Made by a program: the position numbers and the translations under genes. From Episyrphus balteatus (Eukaryota; Arthropoda; Insecta; Diptera; Syrphidae), in contig NC_079137.1 in NCBI RefSeq assembly GCF_945859705.1, positions 36,639,554 through 36,703,553 on the forward strand: a stretch of DNA of 64,000 nt, given 5' to 3'. Positions 11,201 to 21,438 of the stretch are shown piece by piece. The notes under the pieces are model-generated. The model had not been told where the DNA came from. It ran no database searches and saw only the letters and a list, made by a program, of their open reading frames with translations. Positions within the stretch are counted from its first letter, which is position 1. Each line of letters opens with the position of its first letter.

Positions 11201-13567
11201 TAGAATAGCATCAAAGCAATAACTTCGAGTCTGTTGAGTTCATTTTCTGCAGCTGCATTTTCACATGTTCAATGCAAAATACATTATGTAACAAATTTTT
11301 AATAGAGCATGAATAAAAATGTCAAAACTAAAAATAAGACCATCACAATGGTATGAGTTACACTAATAGATGTACCAGATTGTTAGTAATAAATTAAATA
11401 TCCGATATTGTCTTCTTCGTTTCAGTTTGACCTCAGAAAAGTTCTTTAAGCCGAGGAAAATTCAATGCGGATGTAGTTGCTTGTGTTTGTTACGGAAGTT
11501 TTAACTTTTAATGCCTGCCCCTTCTTCGAGTTTGTTTTATAAAACCGTTTAAAGAGATTCTTGAGGAATCTTTTTTGTAGATGACAGAACCAGCTAATTC
11601 TGTTGGTCGTGTTGTACATATTTCATCTACAAAGAACCAGAAGTCAAGACCTCAACTTAGGCTCTATACCTTTTTAACTTTTTTTAGGTCGCGAAAAATT
11701 GCACTGTACCAACAGATTTTTTGGGATAATGCTGAGACAGATACCAATATTGTAAAACCAAGTTTACAGTTTCAAGAGACCTAGACCTTTTAAAAATCAG
11801 TAACTTCAGCAAAATTCTTTAATTTAAGTGCAGCTGCAGTTTTTTTTCGCTATGCTTCAACAGAAGAGACGGTTTGGTGGTGTTCCTTAAAAAACTTACT
11901 ATCCAATTGAAGAAATGATTGGGGAGACGGAAGGAGACCACCAACTGAGGTAGACAAAGAGCCTAACACTGGTAGCCTGAACTTAGAAAACAGTGCCTGT
12001 AAAAATCAGTGAAGTGAAATTTTTTACGACCTAAGGCTAGGTGCACACATGCGAATTTGATCGCGCGATTATTCAGTCGCAAATTAGATGACAAGAATTT
12101 CAATGACCGTAGACACAATTTTCAACTTTTTAATAGCGGGAAGCATGTGTGTTCACAGGCATTGAAATCCTTGTGATCCATTTTTGCGACTAATTAATCG
12201 CGCTTCTAAAATCGCATGTGTGCGCCTAGCCTAACGCGTATTTTATGTTTAATATGATTGGCCTACTGAACTTAACTTTTTAGACATTTTTTCAAGAAAA
12301 TCCTCATCACAGAATAATTTTTTTTCATTTAACAGGTATGGTATGCAGCTATTACCCAAATGTTTTTCTCGTTGGCAATTTGCTTTGGTACTTTGGTTAT
12401 GTATGCTTCATATAATGATTTTCGCAAAAATGTCTATCGGTAAGCAATCCATTGTTTTCGTAAAAACCATTTTTTTAAATTATGTTGTGAATTTCCAGAG
12501 ATGTCATCATTATTACCACAGTTGATTCCCTAACCTCAATCTTAGCTGGATGTATAATTTTCGGAATTCTAGGCAATCTGGCATATGAAACCAGGGCCGA
12601 TGACATATCAAAAGTTGTACAAGGTGGAGCTGGACTTGCATTTATATCATACCCGGATGCAATTGCGAAATTCAAATATTTTCCCCAGGTAAATTTTTTT
12701 CACCAATTTTTTATGGGAAACAAAAAGAAAGTGATGGGTTTTTTATTTCCCTAGGCCTTTGCCGTATTATTCTTCCTAATGCTCCTTGTTCTTGGTATTG
12801 GAAGTAATATTGGAATGACTTCGTGTGTCATAACTGTCATTAAGGACCGTTTCAAACATTTGCCACATTGGCTTTTAGCAACAAGCGTTTCCTTCATCGG
12901 ATTTGCCTGTGGAACAGTTTATCTAACCCCTGGAGGGCAGTTTATTTTAAATTTAGTTGACTTTTTTGGTTGCTCATTTATAGCCCTGTTTTTGGCTATT
13001 GCTGAGCTTATCTCTGTTGCTTGGATTTATGGTAAAAAGCCCGTTTATATGAGTTTGACTTCATTCAAACAATTTCTTTTTTTTTTCAGGAGTTAAACGA
13101 CTTTGCCAAGATATTGAGTTTATGTTCAATATAAAGACCGGATTTTACTGGCGTATTTGTTGGGGTATCTTAACCCCCGGTTTGATGTTCCTCGTTTTAA
13201 TATACACTATAGCTACTTACAAGCCATTAGATTATAAGGGTATCACCTATCCAACTGCAGTTTATCAACTTGCCTGGGTCATTTGGGCCATTGGAGTTGG
13301 ACAACTCCCAATGTGGGCCATTTATACTGTTTATAAACAGCCAGGAAAGTCCTGGGCAGAGGTAACCAACCATCAATTCTTTAAAAAAAATGTTTTTCAA
13401 ATGAATTTTTGTAATTTCAGAAAATCAAAGGTGCAATGGAACCAACTCACAACTGGGGACCATTGGAGCCGAAAATTCGCGATGAATACAGGCAATATCG
13501 TGCGCAACTCGGTGACGAGAGGCCATTAAGCTTGTGGGAGCAGTTTTATGACAACGTTTTTGGATAA
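8270..13567 (+). CDS. SLC6-family sodium/chloride-dependent amino-acid transporter
   Basis: Ten exons join into 620 codons plus stop: 8270-8371, 8486-8762, 8829-9051, 9112-9227, 9284-9438, 12336-12439, 12499-12688, 12755-13031, 13090-13361, 13421-13567. All junctions are GT-AG and keep frame. The product is a 12-helix plasma-membrane symporter that moves a small organic solute with sodium. Residues 56-75 carry the helix-1 signature, including GLGNVWRFPF. Gly66 sits where monoamine carriers have Asp, which favours amino-acid-type substrates. The second extracellular loop has a Cys pair (WTHCRPEWGPKC) and two N-glycosylation sequons, NQT and NRT. The helix 6 region reads CFGTLVMYASYNDF. Exon 5 is followed by a 2.9-kb intron full of MITEs. 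The frame is open upstream of ATG 8270, so an extra 5' coding exon is possible. Substrate and exact ortholog are not determined. Confidence 0.93.
9498..9957 (+). mobile_element. hAT-like MITE, copy A (GGGGCGTAC ends)
   Basis: The ends CGGGGGCGTAC at 9498 and GTACGCCCCTG ending at 9957 form an inverted repeat. The body has GC-rich blocks (GGGGCCCC type) that stand out from the AT-rich intron. A second copy in the same orientation is at 62344-62654, with long shared segments such as AAGATAATATGTAATTTTTC. The flanking 8-mers match only 5 of 8, so the target duplication is eroded and the hAT assignment rests mainly on the CAGGGGCGTAC ends of copy B. It lies in intron 5 of the SLC6 gene. Confidence 0.7.
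10250..10407. mobile_element. 158-bp MITE, GGCTTGACCACA ends
   Basis: GGCTTGACCACA at the left and TGTGGTCAAGCC at the right are perfect inverted repeats, with imperfect pairing continuing inward (GGGTATGC, GCGGTA). TTTAA is repeated at 10245-10249 and 10408-10412 and contains the TAA/TTA core typical of PIF/Harbinger insertion. Lies in intron 5 of the SLC6 gene. Confidence 0.7.
10699..10937. mobile_element. 239-bp MITE, CAGCCTTATTG ends
   Basis: The left end CAGCCTTATTG and right end CAATAAGGCTG are inverted repeats. ACTATCAATCGATAGTTGAT in the left arm pairs with a near-identical complement in the right arm. ATT flanks both sides. Superfamily not assigned. Confidence 0.65.
11400..12030. 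other. Less AT-rich intronic stretch of unknown nature
   Basis: Within intron 5 of the SLC6 gene, this stretch has noticeably more complex sequence than its surroundings, with short frames but many stops and no recognised domain. It could be the remains of a transposon coding region. No product can be named. Confidence 0.3.
12035..12231. mobile_element. 197-bp PIF/Harbinger-type MITE
   Basis: The termini GGCTAGGTGCACACATGCGA and the complement of GGCTAGGCGCACACATGCGA differ at one base. TAA flanks both sides (12032-12034 and 12232-12234), the 3-bp TWA duplication of PIF/Harbinger elements. A truncated relative is at 22178-22234. Confidence 0.85.
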
Positions 13568-13841
13568 CCTTAACCACTGCAGTTTCATTTTATATAATTT
13601 TTCATGCAATTTATAGTATTTAGTTGAACCAAAAAAATTTTATTCACGGGAATTAATATACTTGGATGTTTTTTTTTAACAAAAAATATGCCATATAAGC
13701 CGTGTAAGTTATTGCAACAATTGGGAAGTTGCAAGTTTTGAAAGCATATTTGCGCCAGTGTAAATGCATGACATAACTGTATACGATGTACTTTTTTTGA
13801 GTCTAATATAATTGAGCTCAAAGTAGTTTTTAGTTTAGTTA

Positions 13842-13847
13842 AATAAA
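13842..13847 (+). terminator. Candidate poly(A) signal of the SLC6 gene
   Basis: First canonical AATAAA well downstream of the stop (275 bp), implying a 3' UTR of about 300 bp. Confidence 0.5.
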
Positions 13848-13884
13848 TATAGCTTAATAGTATTTTAAATTTACGTGTTTTCAT

Positions 13885-15306
13885 TTATAACTTACTGAAC
13901 AAAAAATTGTTGTTTTCATCAGTCATATTTTGTTTAGCAGTTCTAAGGATAGTTGAGGAGTCGAAGCGAAGGTATTTCCACTTTTAATGAAAATGAAATA
14001 ATTATTGCAAATAAAAAAAATATTCTAAGCTAGCTAATTTATCGAATAATCATAATTGTAAGAAATTCGACGAATATTTAAAAAAAATTATTTAATGCAC
14101 ACATTTTGCATTGAATTTTTTTTTTAATGCAAATATTGTATTTGCAATAAATACAACGGCGTATACAAGGGGGGGTCACGGAGTCATATACCCCCCCTCT
14201 AAGAACTCAAAACTTTAAGAACAATTTGGTAAGTTATACTTAATTAAGATGATTTTCAAAATGTTTAAGTTTTAGAACATGAACGAAAATGAAAAGTGAA
14301 CAAATTTTTTGGTGCCACGAACTATTTTACGATATTATTTTGAAGATGTGGTCATATTTTTAGTGAGCATCTCTTAACCAGCAAATTAAAAGCAGTCGTT
14401 TCTTTAAAGCAATCTTAAAAGTTGTTCAATTTTAAACGTATCCTTAACACGTTGACCACCATGTGACCCACCGGTGCCGGTGGGTCACGCAAAATTTTAC
14501 CAGGAGGTCACAGTCAGTTTATTTTTAAATGGATGTTTTTTCATGTGGCTTGCCAGTACGATTAATGTTTTTCTTCTTTGACACCTAAAAAAAAATACGT
14601 TCTTGATAGTGCAAAAGAAGAAATATTATATGTCAAGTTCTAAATAACCAAAAATTCGATCTGCAGTCGACTTGGAGCTGCTACTTTTTCCTTAAATGAA
14701 TTCCAATGAAAATAAATTCGCTACTTTTTCCCGAAGAATCGATCCTTTTTATTCGAGACGTATTTACACATATTTTCACAAACACTTCAATTTTGTCAAA
14801 TACAAAACGTCAAACCAAACTAAAATTTTAAAGAAATGAAAAATCAGAGCCAATTTTTGTTTGTTTGTGAAATATAAATCATTTTTAGTGAACAAAACAA
14901 ACAAATTTTACGTTGTTTTGTTCCTACTTTGAAGTTTTGTATATTTTTTTGTTTTTCATCTGTCACTTGGACACAAATACATTCGCAAAAAGAAATCACT
15001 CCCTTATTCAATTATCTAAACAGCCAAGAATTTGTGAATTTTGTTTGCTTATAAAATATAATAGTATTTTTTACTTTATCTTTTGAAACAACTATAGATT
15101 TGTTAATCATCAATGGTAAACTGATTATAGGTAAGAATTTAAGTAAGCTTGTCTACAGCCAAATTAAATACATACATTACCACATTTATTTAATAAAGAA
15201 GATTTTCAGAGTACCTATATGTATCTTTAAAAATGATTTTGGGCTAGCGGAAAATCGAAGTATACAGTTTAGTTTTTAGAACAGGATGGTCTAAGCTATT
15301 GGGCTC
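13885..15306. other. Intergenic, no gene; GC-rich hairpin inside
   Basis: No coding evidence. GTGACCCACCG at 14463-14473 and its complement at 14478-14488 form a perfect 11-bp stem with a 4-base loop. It is preceded by TTAACACGTTGACC at 14444, which may be the end of a TTAA-inserting (piggyBac-like) element; the other end was not found. G and C runs at 14168-14204 are also out of character for the region. Confidence 0.45.
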
Positions 15307-15313
15307 AAGGCTA

Positions 15314-15958
15314 ATACTACGTTTCCACCTACCCTAAATCCGAGATTTAGCTAAGTAGATTTAGCACAAATCTCGAGTTTTATTCTAAATCTCGGATTGA
15401 AAGTAGGTGAAAGTCTTACAGCCATATTATTCACTCTGGATTTAGTTTGGATTAAAGTTAATTTTAAATCCAATCCATTAAATCTGAATTTCATAAATCC
15501 AAGGATTTAATTTTTAGTTCATATTATTCACTCAAAAAAAATTATGTGATTATTCAATAAATGTTGTATAATTTGCATTGAAATTTATTTTTCCTTCACA
15601 AAATACTTTACAAAACAACTGAACACTGTGAAAATGAATTTTACATCTGGATTTATAAAGTTAAACGGACCTCCAGAGAGCAGTTTAAATTTGTTTGGAT
15701 TAAACGAGATTGGATTTAAAAAATTGGATTTACGATTGGATTTAAGTAGTGAATATTATGGAACAGGATTTATTTTTGACATTTGACATTGCTTACATCC
15801 AGATGTATTTTTTAAACTAGTGAATAATATGGCCGTTAAATTTAGGGTAGCTGAACCCAAATCTGAGATTTAGCGAAGTAGATTTAATATAAATCTCGAG
15901 ATTTATTCTAAATCTACTTAGCTAAATCTCGGATTTAGCGTAGGTGGAAACATAGTAT
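15314..15958. mobile_element. MITE with CGTTTCCACCTAC ends, split by a nested element
   Basis: The left end ATACTACGTTTCCACCTACC and right end (complement of ATACTATGTTTCCACCTACG) are inverted. Both arms continue with repeated palindromes of the form CTAAATC…GAGATTTAG. Flanks read AAGGCTA (15307-15313) and AAGGCTTA (15959-15966), a likely duplication with one indel. A second element is inserted inside at 15421-15833. Confidence 0.75.
15421..15833. mobile_element. Nested MITE, GCCATATTATTCACT ends
   Basis: GCCATATTATTCACT at 15421 and AGTGAATAATATGGC ending at 15833 are perfect inverted repeats. The body is full of GGATTTA/TAAATCC. A rearranged reverse-orientation copy lies at 22251-23483, which shows that this is a separate mobile unit from the surrounding element. 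Confidence 0.75.
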
Positions 15959-16413
15959 AAGGCTTAACTAAAGCAAACGAATAACGAATGACATACCTTT
16001 TTTTGTTTAGTAATTCTCCGATAATGTTCGGTTCTAAATGCGAAACGAACAAATTTAAATATTTGTAATTTAACTACATTTTCAAGTCCATACTTTTGTA
16101 AAAAAAATTTCGGCGTGAACAATCAATCAATTTTTTTTTAAATCAATTTTTTTTCGAAATTTCGTTTTTATGTTTAAACACAGTAAAACGAAATTTTGAT
16201 ATAATATTTTCATGAAAGTTTTTTTTTTTTTGAAGAAAGTTAGAAAATTTGGGTACATAAAAAAATATTATTTTTTTTAAATGGCTCTAGCTTATTTTTT
16301 TTTTTTTTCTAAAAATTCTTTACTACGAAAGAAATCAAATATCATACTTGGCTTTGTGTAAAAGAACATTTAAAACGGTGTTTAATGAATAATAAACACA
16401 TTTCATTTTAAAG

Positions 16414-18061
16414 CAAGATCCCAGGGCCGCCAGACATTACTTATTTTCTCAAGAATAAAATGTATAGAAGTACGTAGTGCTAGGACATACTGTAAGTGTA
16501 TGGATACCGGCTACCTTGTGCCGACGGCCATTTTACCGGTAACAGTTGCTAAAGGTACGAAAAATACGTACTTACTTTCCTTATTTTCTCAAGGCTGATT
16601 TTTATATATGATACTCAGGGAACTAATACAATAATTTTTGTAAGCTGCCAGACCCATCGGATGCATGGTATAAAAAAAGAAGGTATGATCATTAGAAAAA
16701 ACTCAGTATCGAGAACTGTCAAAACTTATGGCTACTTAAGGTTTTGACAGCCCAGCCCATTGAAATTGTTGTTGTAAACAAATTTTTCTTTGAAATTGTT
16801 GTTGCTTTTGACTTTGCCAAATGCCAAACGTCAAAACACTATTACCCCATTTTGTAAGATGGCGGCTCTAATGATCATACCTTGTCTTTTTATACCATGC
16901 ATCGGATGGGCCTAACACCTTGCCAGACACGCATTTTAGTATACGGGAAAGTAAGATTTTATTATATGGAGGTCTGGGAAAAAATTTATAACAAATTTTG
17001 ACTTTATGGCTCGAAAGAGTATGAAGACACGAGTCGAAAACCACATTTTGCAGAATCGCATCTAGAGTCATTTGGCCGCCATTTTGTTTTTTAAATAAAA
17101 ATTTCAATTTTTCACATATGTAACTCACGTATTTTTGAATCTACAGAAAAAAATGTATAGCAAACTTGAAGATAATTTAATTTACTACAGTGTATGTTAA
17201 ATTACATTTTTCGATTATACATTCGGTTTAAGAGTTAGGGTGGTTTTTTTTTCGAAACCATATAGGTATTCGTCATATCTCTTTTATTGGAGCTTTTCTA
17301 AAAATTAATTTGAAGTAAAAGTTGTAGATCTTTTTATTAACTTCATTTATTACATTAACGGTTTTTCGATTTGACAGACCGTTTTTGATCTGTAGAAAAA
17401 AAATTTCAAAAAGGTTGCAATTTTTTAATATAGGAAAAAGGTTCTAGGTTCATCAATTTGCATTAGATGTAACAAGAACCTAGGCATGTAGGTTGCACTC
17501 AGACAAGAAAAAAATCGTATAACTAACACTACCAGACCCATTCCGACAGCCATTCAGACATCTTAAAGCTTTGAAAAAAATAGTTTAACTTTACTTATTT
17601 TCTCAAGCTTCATTTTTATACATGATACTCAGGGAACTAATTCAATTAATTTTCATTATGAGTTTAAAGGTACAGTAGCGAGCAAAAAAATGCAAACAAT
17701 AATAACATTTGCATTTTTTTGCTCGTCTAAAAACGCATATTTAGCTAGACTTTTCACCAAGTAATAGTTTTGGAGTAAAATATTCCACAAATTGATTGAG
17801 CATTTGTGCGTGTCTGGCAAGGTGTTAGGCCCATCCGATGGGTCTGGCAGCTTACAAAAATTATTGTATTAGTTCCCTGAGTATCATTATATAAAAATCA
17901 GCCTTGAGAAAATAAGGAAAGTAAGTACGTATTTTTCGTACCTTTAGCAACCGGCACAAGGTAGCCGGTATCCATACACTAACAGTATGTCCTAGCACTA
18001 CGTAATTCCATACATTTTATTCTTGAGAAAATAAGTAATGTCTGGCGGCCCTGGGATCTTG
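16414..18061. repeat. Foldback element with CAAGATCCCAGGG ends
   Basis: Arms of about 250-280 bp (16414-16663 plus 16909-16936, and 17803-18061) are near-perfect reverse complements. They share CAAGATCCCAGGG, CCGCCAGACATTACTTATTT and GATACTCAGGGAACTAATAC. A third, partial, direct-orientation copy of the arm is at about 17580-17670 in the spacer. A MITE interrupts the left arm. The outer flanks suggest insertion into a Helentron-like repeat: ATGGCTCTAGC-type sequence lies to the left at 16280, and the TATAAGAGCAAG motif lies to the right at 18166. Confidence 0.75.
16664..16899. mobile_element. 236-bp MITE with 9-bp target duplication
   Basis: Terminal inverted repeats start CATGGTATAAAAA and pair for about 31 bp through GGTATGATCATTAG. 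The 9-mer CATCGGATG flanks both sides (16655-16663, 16900-16908). The uninterrupted target is preserved in the right arm of the surrounding foldback, which proves the duplication. A 9-bp duplication suggests a Mutator-like element; P-type elements (8 bp) are the alternative. Confidence 0.85.
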
Positions 18062-18164
18062 GACTATTTATTTTTTACACTATTTATGAAATTCTGTAAA
18101 AGTATCAAATTTTTAATTTTCCCTAAATTTGTTCATTAACAAAAGAGTTAGGTACTTTTATTAC

Positions 18165-18225
18165 CTATAAGAGCAAGTTCATGCGACCCCAGTCGTGCAT
18201 TTTATTTTTTTTTTGCAATTAATAT
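18165..18225 (+). repeat. Helentron/DINE-like 3' end motif
   Basis: TATAAGAGCAAG followed by GCGACCCCAGTCGTGCATTT, a GC-rich partly self-complementary block before a T run. Related motifs occur at about 23800, 30561 and 51856, always on the + strand. Confidence 0.5.
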
Positions 18226-19099
18226 TTTTTTTTCAAGGGCATTTTTTTAATTGATAATTCTACAACCCTGGTTGGCACTAGGGTTGCTTAAACATCGATA
18301 GTCTATCGATAGTATCGATCTATCGATAGTATCGATAGTGAAAAACTATCGCGTAAATCGATAGTGTCAAAAAACTATCGATTGTTTTTCTTCGTACACC
18401 TTCACCTTTGTTTAATTTCAAATGATATTCAAACTCACACTTGTATATTTATAAAACTCACTACCAAAAATTAATCAAAATGCAAAACAAAAATCGTCAC
18501 AAGTAAACAACACTAAATCGTCACAAAAATCTTCGAATGGAAACCCGGTGTAAACGTGTATTTTTGTTAAAAAAAAGTTTTAAAACATGAATAGCTGTGA
18601 ATTTTAGTATGTTGTTTTTGATACTTATCTTTAATATTTATTTTGTGTTGTTTTGAAACTACATAAGTATTTTTGAAGTGAAAACTTCTTTAGTATCGTA
18701 GTGATTTGAAACAAGATGAAGATGAGATGATGACTTGTTATAACTTTTTTGTTTTAATAGATAGATGAATGAATTTTGTACTGTAGATAGGTAATTAAAT
18801 AAATTATAATTGTACAAAATTTCAATTAATTTCATTTTCAAAATTCAGAGATAACGGTAAAAAGATGTTCTTTTCCAACACACGTTATATCTTTTGATCT
18901 AGTGCTCATATGAATTTGATTTAACTTTAATACGCATGCTGATAACATAACCTTTTATTTGATATATCACACATAACGTAACGTGCTCTACAAGTTACAC
19001 AATCTTAAATTGAAAAAAATTTAAAAATACCTCAAAACACCTGTGGAGATCTGTTGGCGATGACCAGCTACCAGTGTAGGAAGTACCGTAATCTCAGTC

Positions 19100-19490
19100 T
19101 GGAAATTCGACATGGTTAACTTTAAAAAATTCTAACTTCTCTTGTAGACGTCTTTGAAATAAGATTTATGCATCATTATACAAGGTGAAACAATAAGCTT
19201 CCACATGGTATAAAATTTTTTATAGGTTGTCAAACAAAAAAATTGATTTAATAGCATGAGAACATAAAAATAAATTTTTTTTTGCTTTTTTTATGAAATT
19301 TCATCGAGTTTAAAAAATTCTAGCTCTTTTTGTAGATGTCTCATAGGTCTGATCGATATATATTTTTTGAGTTAAGACAAAAAGCTTTCAGATGATATAA
19401 AATTTATAAAGGTTGTCATATAAAAAACATGGATTTGAAGGTGATAGAATAAAAATAGGTAGATTTTTTCTATTTTTTTTTTTTCAAGAA
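19100..19490 (+). repeat. Diverged tandem duplication inside the hAT element
   Basis: Two units of roughly 185-190 bp share, in order, TTTAAAAAATTCTA, a CTTGTAGACGTCT/TTTGTAGATGTCT block, ATATAAAATTT-type and GGTTGTCA blocks. Identity is moderate. Confidence 0.55.
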
Positions 19491-19743
19491 AAGTGATTTT
19501 TTTAAAGGTTTCACTTCTACCACGTGTGAATTGCACACATGATTTTTTTTTTTTTTTTGTTATTTAAATAATTTATTCTTATAATTTTTGTTATATGAAG
19601 AATAAATAGCAGTGCCTGTTTTTATTTTTTTTAGTTTTTTTTTATTATAAAATATGAATAAATAGCTTTGACTTACATATTTTCAGTTTTAGTTTTGTTT
19701 TTATACATATGAAATAAAAATGAGCCGTGTTCTTTCTTCGTTG

Positions 19744-20133
19744 AAGCCTAGTACACTGCTGATGCGAAACAAAATTTTCCATAAAAAATTTCGTTAACGA
19801 AATCTTGAACGAAAAATTTCGTTTTGCTTTTCGTTTTTCAATTCCCAGCTCAAGCGAAAAATTGGAGAGTTTTCGCTCATTTGCCATTAACTTGTTACTT
19901 TCCTGTGCATTTTTGTTGGCTCCAAAACAGTGTTGACGGTTTTTCACCTTTAATTCATTTATTTCTTGCTTTAAAAATTATTTTCTGTTGATTTTTCTTG
20001 ATTTTAAATAAATTTTGAATTTTTTTATTTTGACTTTGACAGAATACTCGATGATATTTTTTCGTTAGCATTTTCGTTGTCGACTTTGGAGACTTGAAAA
20101 TTTTTCGTTTCGCATCAGCAGCTTACCAGGCTT
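19744..20133. mobile_element. 390-bp nested MITE, AAGCCTAGTA/GCTGATGCGAAAC arms
   Basis: The left arm AAGCCTAGTACACTGCTGAT pairs with the right arm (complement of AAGCCTGGTAAGCTGCTGAT), continuing through GCGAAAC. A smaller relative lies at about 4480-4577. Superfamily uncertain; T-rich flanks with TTA/TTGA suggest Harbinger-like. Confidence 0.65.
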
Positions 20134-20613
20134 AAATGAAAAAATACCGAAAATAAGTCTCTTTTTTACTGGGACTATGATTTATTGAATCCATCTGGGT
20201 ATTTAGACAATTAGGAAATGTAAGCATCTAGCAAGGAATATTCATCAACGTTTTTGAAGTTAAAATATCATTTTTTGTTTGTTTTTTTTATTTTTTGTGG
20301 TTTTGATAAGGTGAATTTTATTAAAAAAAACTATCGATACTATCGATAGTACCGATAGTTTTTTTTTGAAAACATCGATACTATCGAAACGTCCGACTAT
20401 CGATGTTTAAGCCACCCTACTTGGCACATTGTTTACGACACGTAGGTAAATCGCATCGCGATCGATTTTAATTCTATTTTTTTGCTGTTGAAAGGAATAA
20501 GATAGGTACATGAACGTAGACATAAAGTCTACACACAGGCCCGGATGCATCCACAATAAGAAATAACCTTATTCTCGAACGCGCTCCTGTCACTTTTGAC
20601 AGTAGCCCCAAAA

Positions 20614-20623
20614 AACAGCTGAT
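20614..20623 (+). promoter_or_regulatory. E-box-type core promoter motif of the AN1 gene
   Basis: AACAGCTGAT matches the fly core-promoter motif AWCAGCTGWT often found at housekeeping promoters, 31 bp before the start codon. A CTGTCA…TGACAG inverted pair lies just upstream. Confidence 0.45.
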
Positions 20624-20653
20624 TTTTAAGTTTTGTATAAACAAATTTTTGCC

Positions 20654-21206
20654 ATGGCAGGTAAATAAATAAATATTTCATTAAAAATGCATTAATTTAA
20701 AAACCACTTTTCTCTTGAACACAACAGAAAAATCCAAAGGTCCCCTCTTCCCCATCGAACCAGGTAAAAAGAAACCCGACTATGGCACAAATGACACCCT
20801 TACCTTGCTCGAACAAATTCCCAGCCAAATGGTCGAAATGAAGCTGGACGATGTTCTAACTGCCGTCAAAGAAGTTGACAATTTATGTGACTATCAGCGT
20901 TGCAAAACTAAAACCAATCTAATGGGACAGAATTGTGATCATTGCAAGAAAAGATTCTGCTTCAAACATGGTCTACCCGAAGTGCATGGTTGTGGGGAAG
21001 CAGTAAAGCAGGAAGAACGAAAGAATTTCCTAAAACCAAAGCCATTGAAAACTGTTCGACAGGAACAGGATTTGGCTAAAGCTAAAGTCAAGTTGAATGC
21101 AAAGCTGAAGGATATGCAAGTTGGTCGAATGCCCAAACCAAGTAGTGGTGGGAGTGGTGGAGCTGCAGCCAGTTCTGGAGGTGGGAAAAAGAAAAAAGCT
21201 AAATAA
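20654..21206 (+). CDS. AN1-type zinc-finger protein
   Basis: Two coding exons, 20654-20660 and 20728-21206, give 161 aa. ATG 20654 in GCCATGG context is preferred: the in-frame ATG at 20715 lies inside the 67-bp intron. Residues 56-91 form one AN1 finger with ligands Cys56, Cys61, Cys72, Cys75, Cys80, His83, His89 and Cys91, ending in the typical LPEVHGCG. The first pair is spaced C-x4-C, as I recall for the SMUBP2-type AN1 finger. A Lys-rich linker follows, then a charged helix (about 110-140) and a Gly/Ser tail ending KKKKAK. AN1 fingers bind zinc and occur in proteins of stress response and ubiquitin-linked quality control; this protein's own role is unknown. It sits 232 bp upstream of mIF3 on the same strand. 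Confidence 0.88.
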
Positions 21207-21329
21207 TTCATAGTTCTTCTATCTCCCAATAGATGGTGCAAAAATTCAAAACAAAAAATTATAAACTATTGTGAATGAAGCTGAAATGTCATTCTCCTCA
21301 GCTGTCATCGCAGTTCTAAACTTCAAAAA

Positions 21330-21335
21330 AATAAA
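21330..21335 (+). terminator. Candidate poly(A) signal of the AN1 gene
   Basis: AATAAA 124 bp after the stop, with a second at 21371-21376. Both lie within 110 bp of the mIF3 start codon, so terminator and next promoter must be closely packed. Confidence 0.5.
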
Positions 21336-21438
21336 TTTAGAAAAGTGAAAGTCACAAAGAAAAATACAAAAATAAACTTTTTCCATTCGATATCATTGTT
21401 ATTTATTAAATTGTTTTATTTATAAAATATCTATTTAA

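Larger units (their letters stand above)
18279..20419. mobile_element. hAT element with clustered TATCGATA motifs at both ends
   Basis: The ends TAGGGTTGCTTAAACATCGA and the complement of TAGGGTGGCTTAAACATCGA are inverted repeats. The flanking 8-mers GTTGGCAC (18271-18278) and CTTGGCAC (20420-20427) match at 7 of 8, fitting a hAT target duplication. At least three full TATCGATA motifs lie in the left 110 bp and two in the right 90 bp, plus several one-base variants. No transposase is readable. The 2141-bp body contains a diverged tandem duplication (about 19100-19490) and a nested inverted-repeat element (19744-20133). The right end stops about 230 bp upstream of the AN1 zinc-finger start codon. 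Confidence 0.8.

Noticed and set aside
18300..18370. CRISPR-like array of CTATCGATAGT repeats
   Set aside because: The repeats are short and palindromic, have no regular spacers, and lie at the end of a hAT element in a eukaryotic genome.
20939..21241. Reverse-strand frame opposite the AN1 gene
   Set aside because: It is a shadow of the zinc-finger exon; its Pro/Leu/Ala runs mirror the Gly/Ser/Lys tail.
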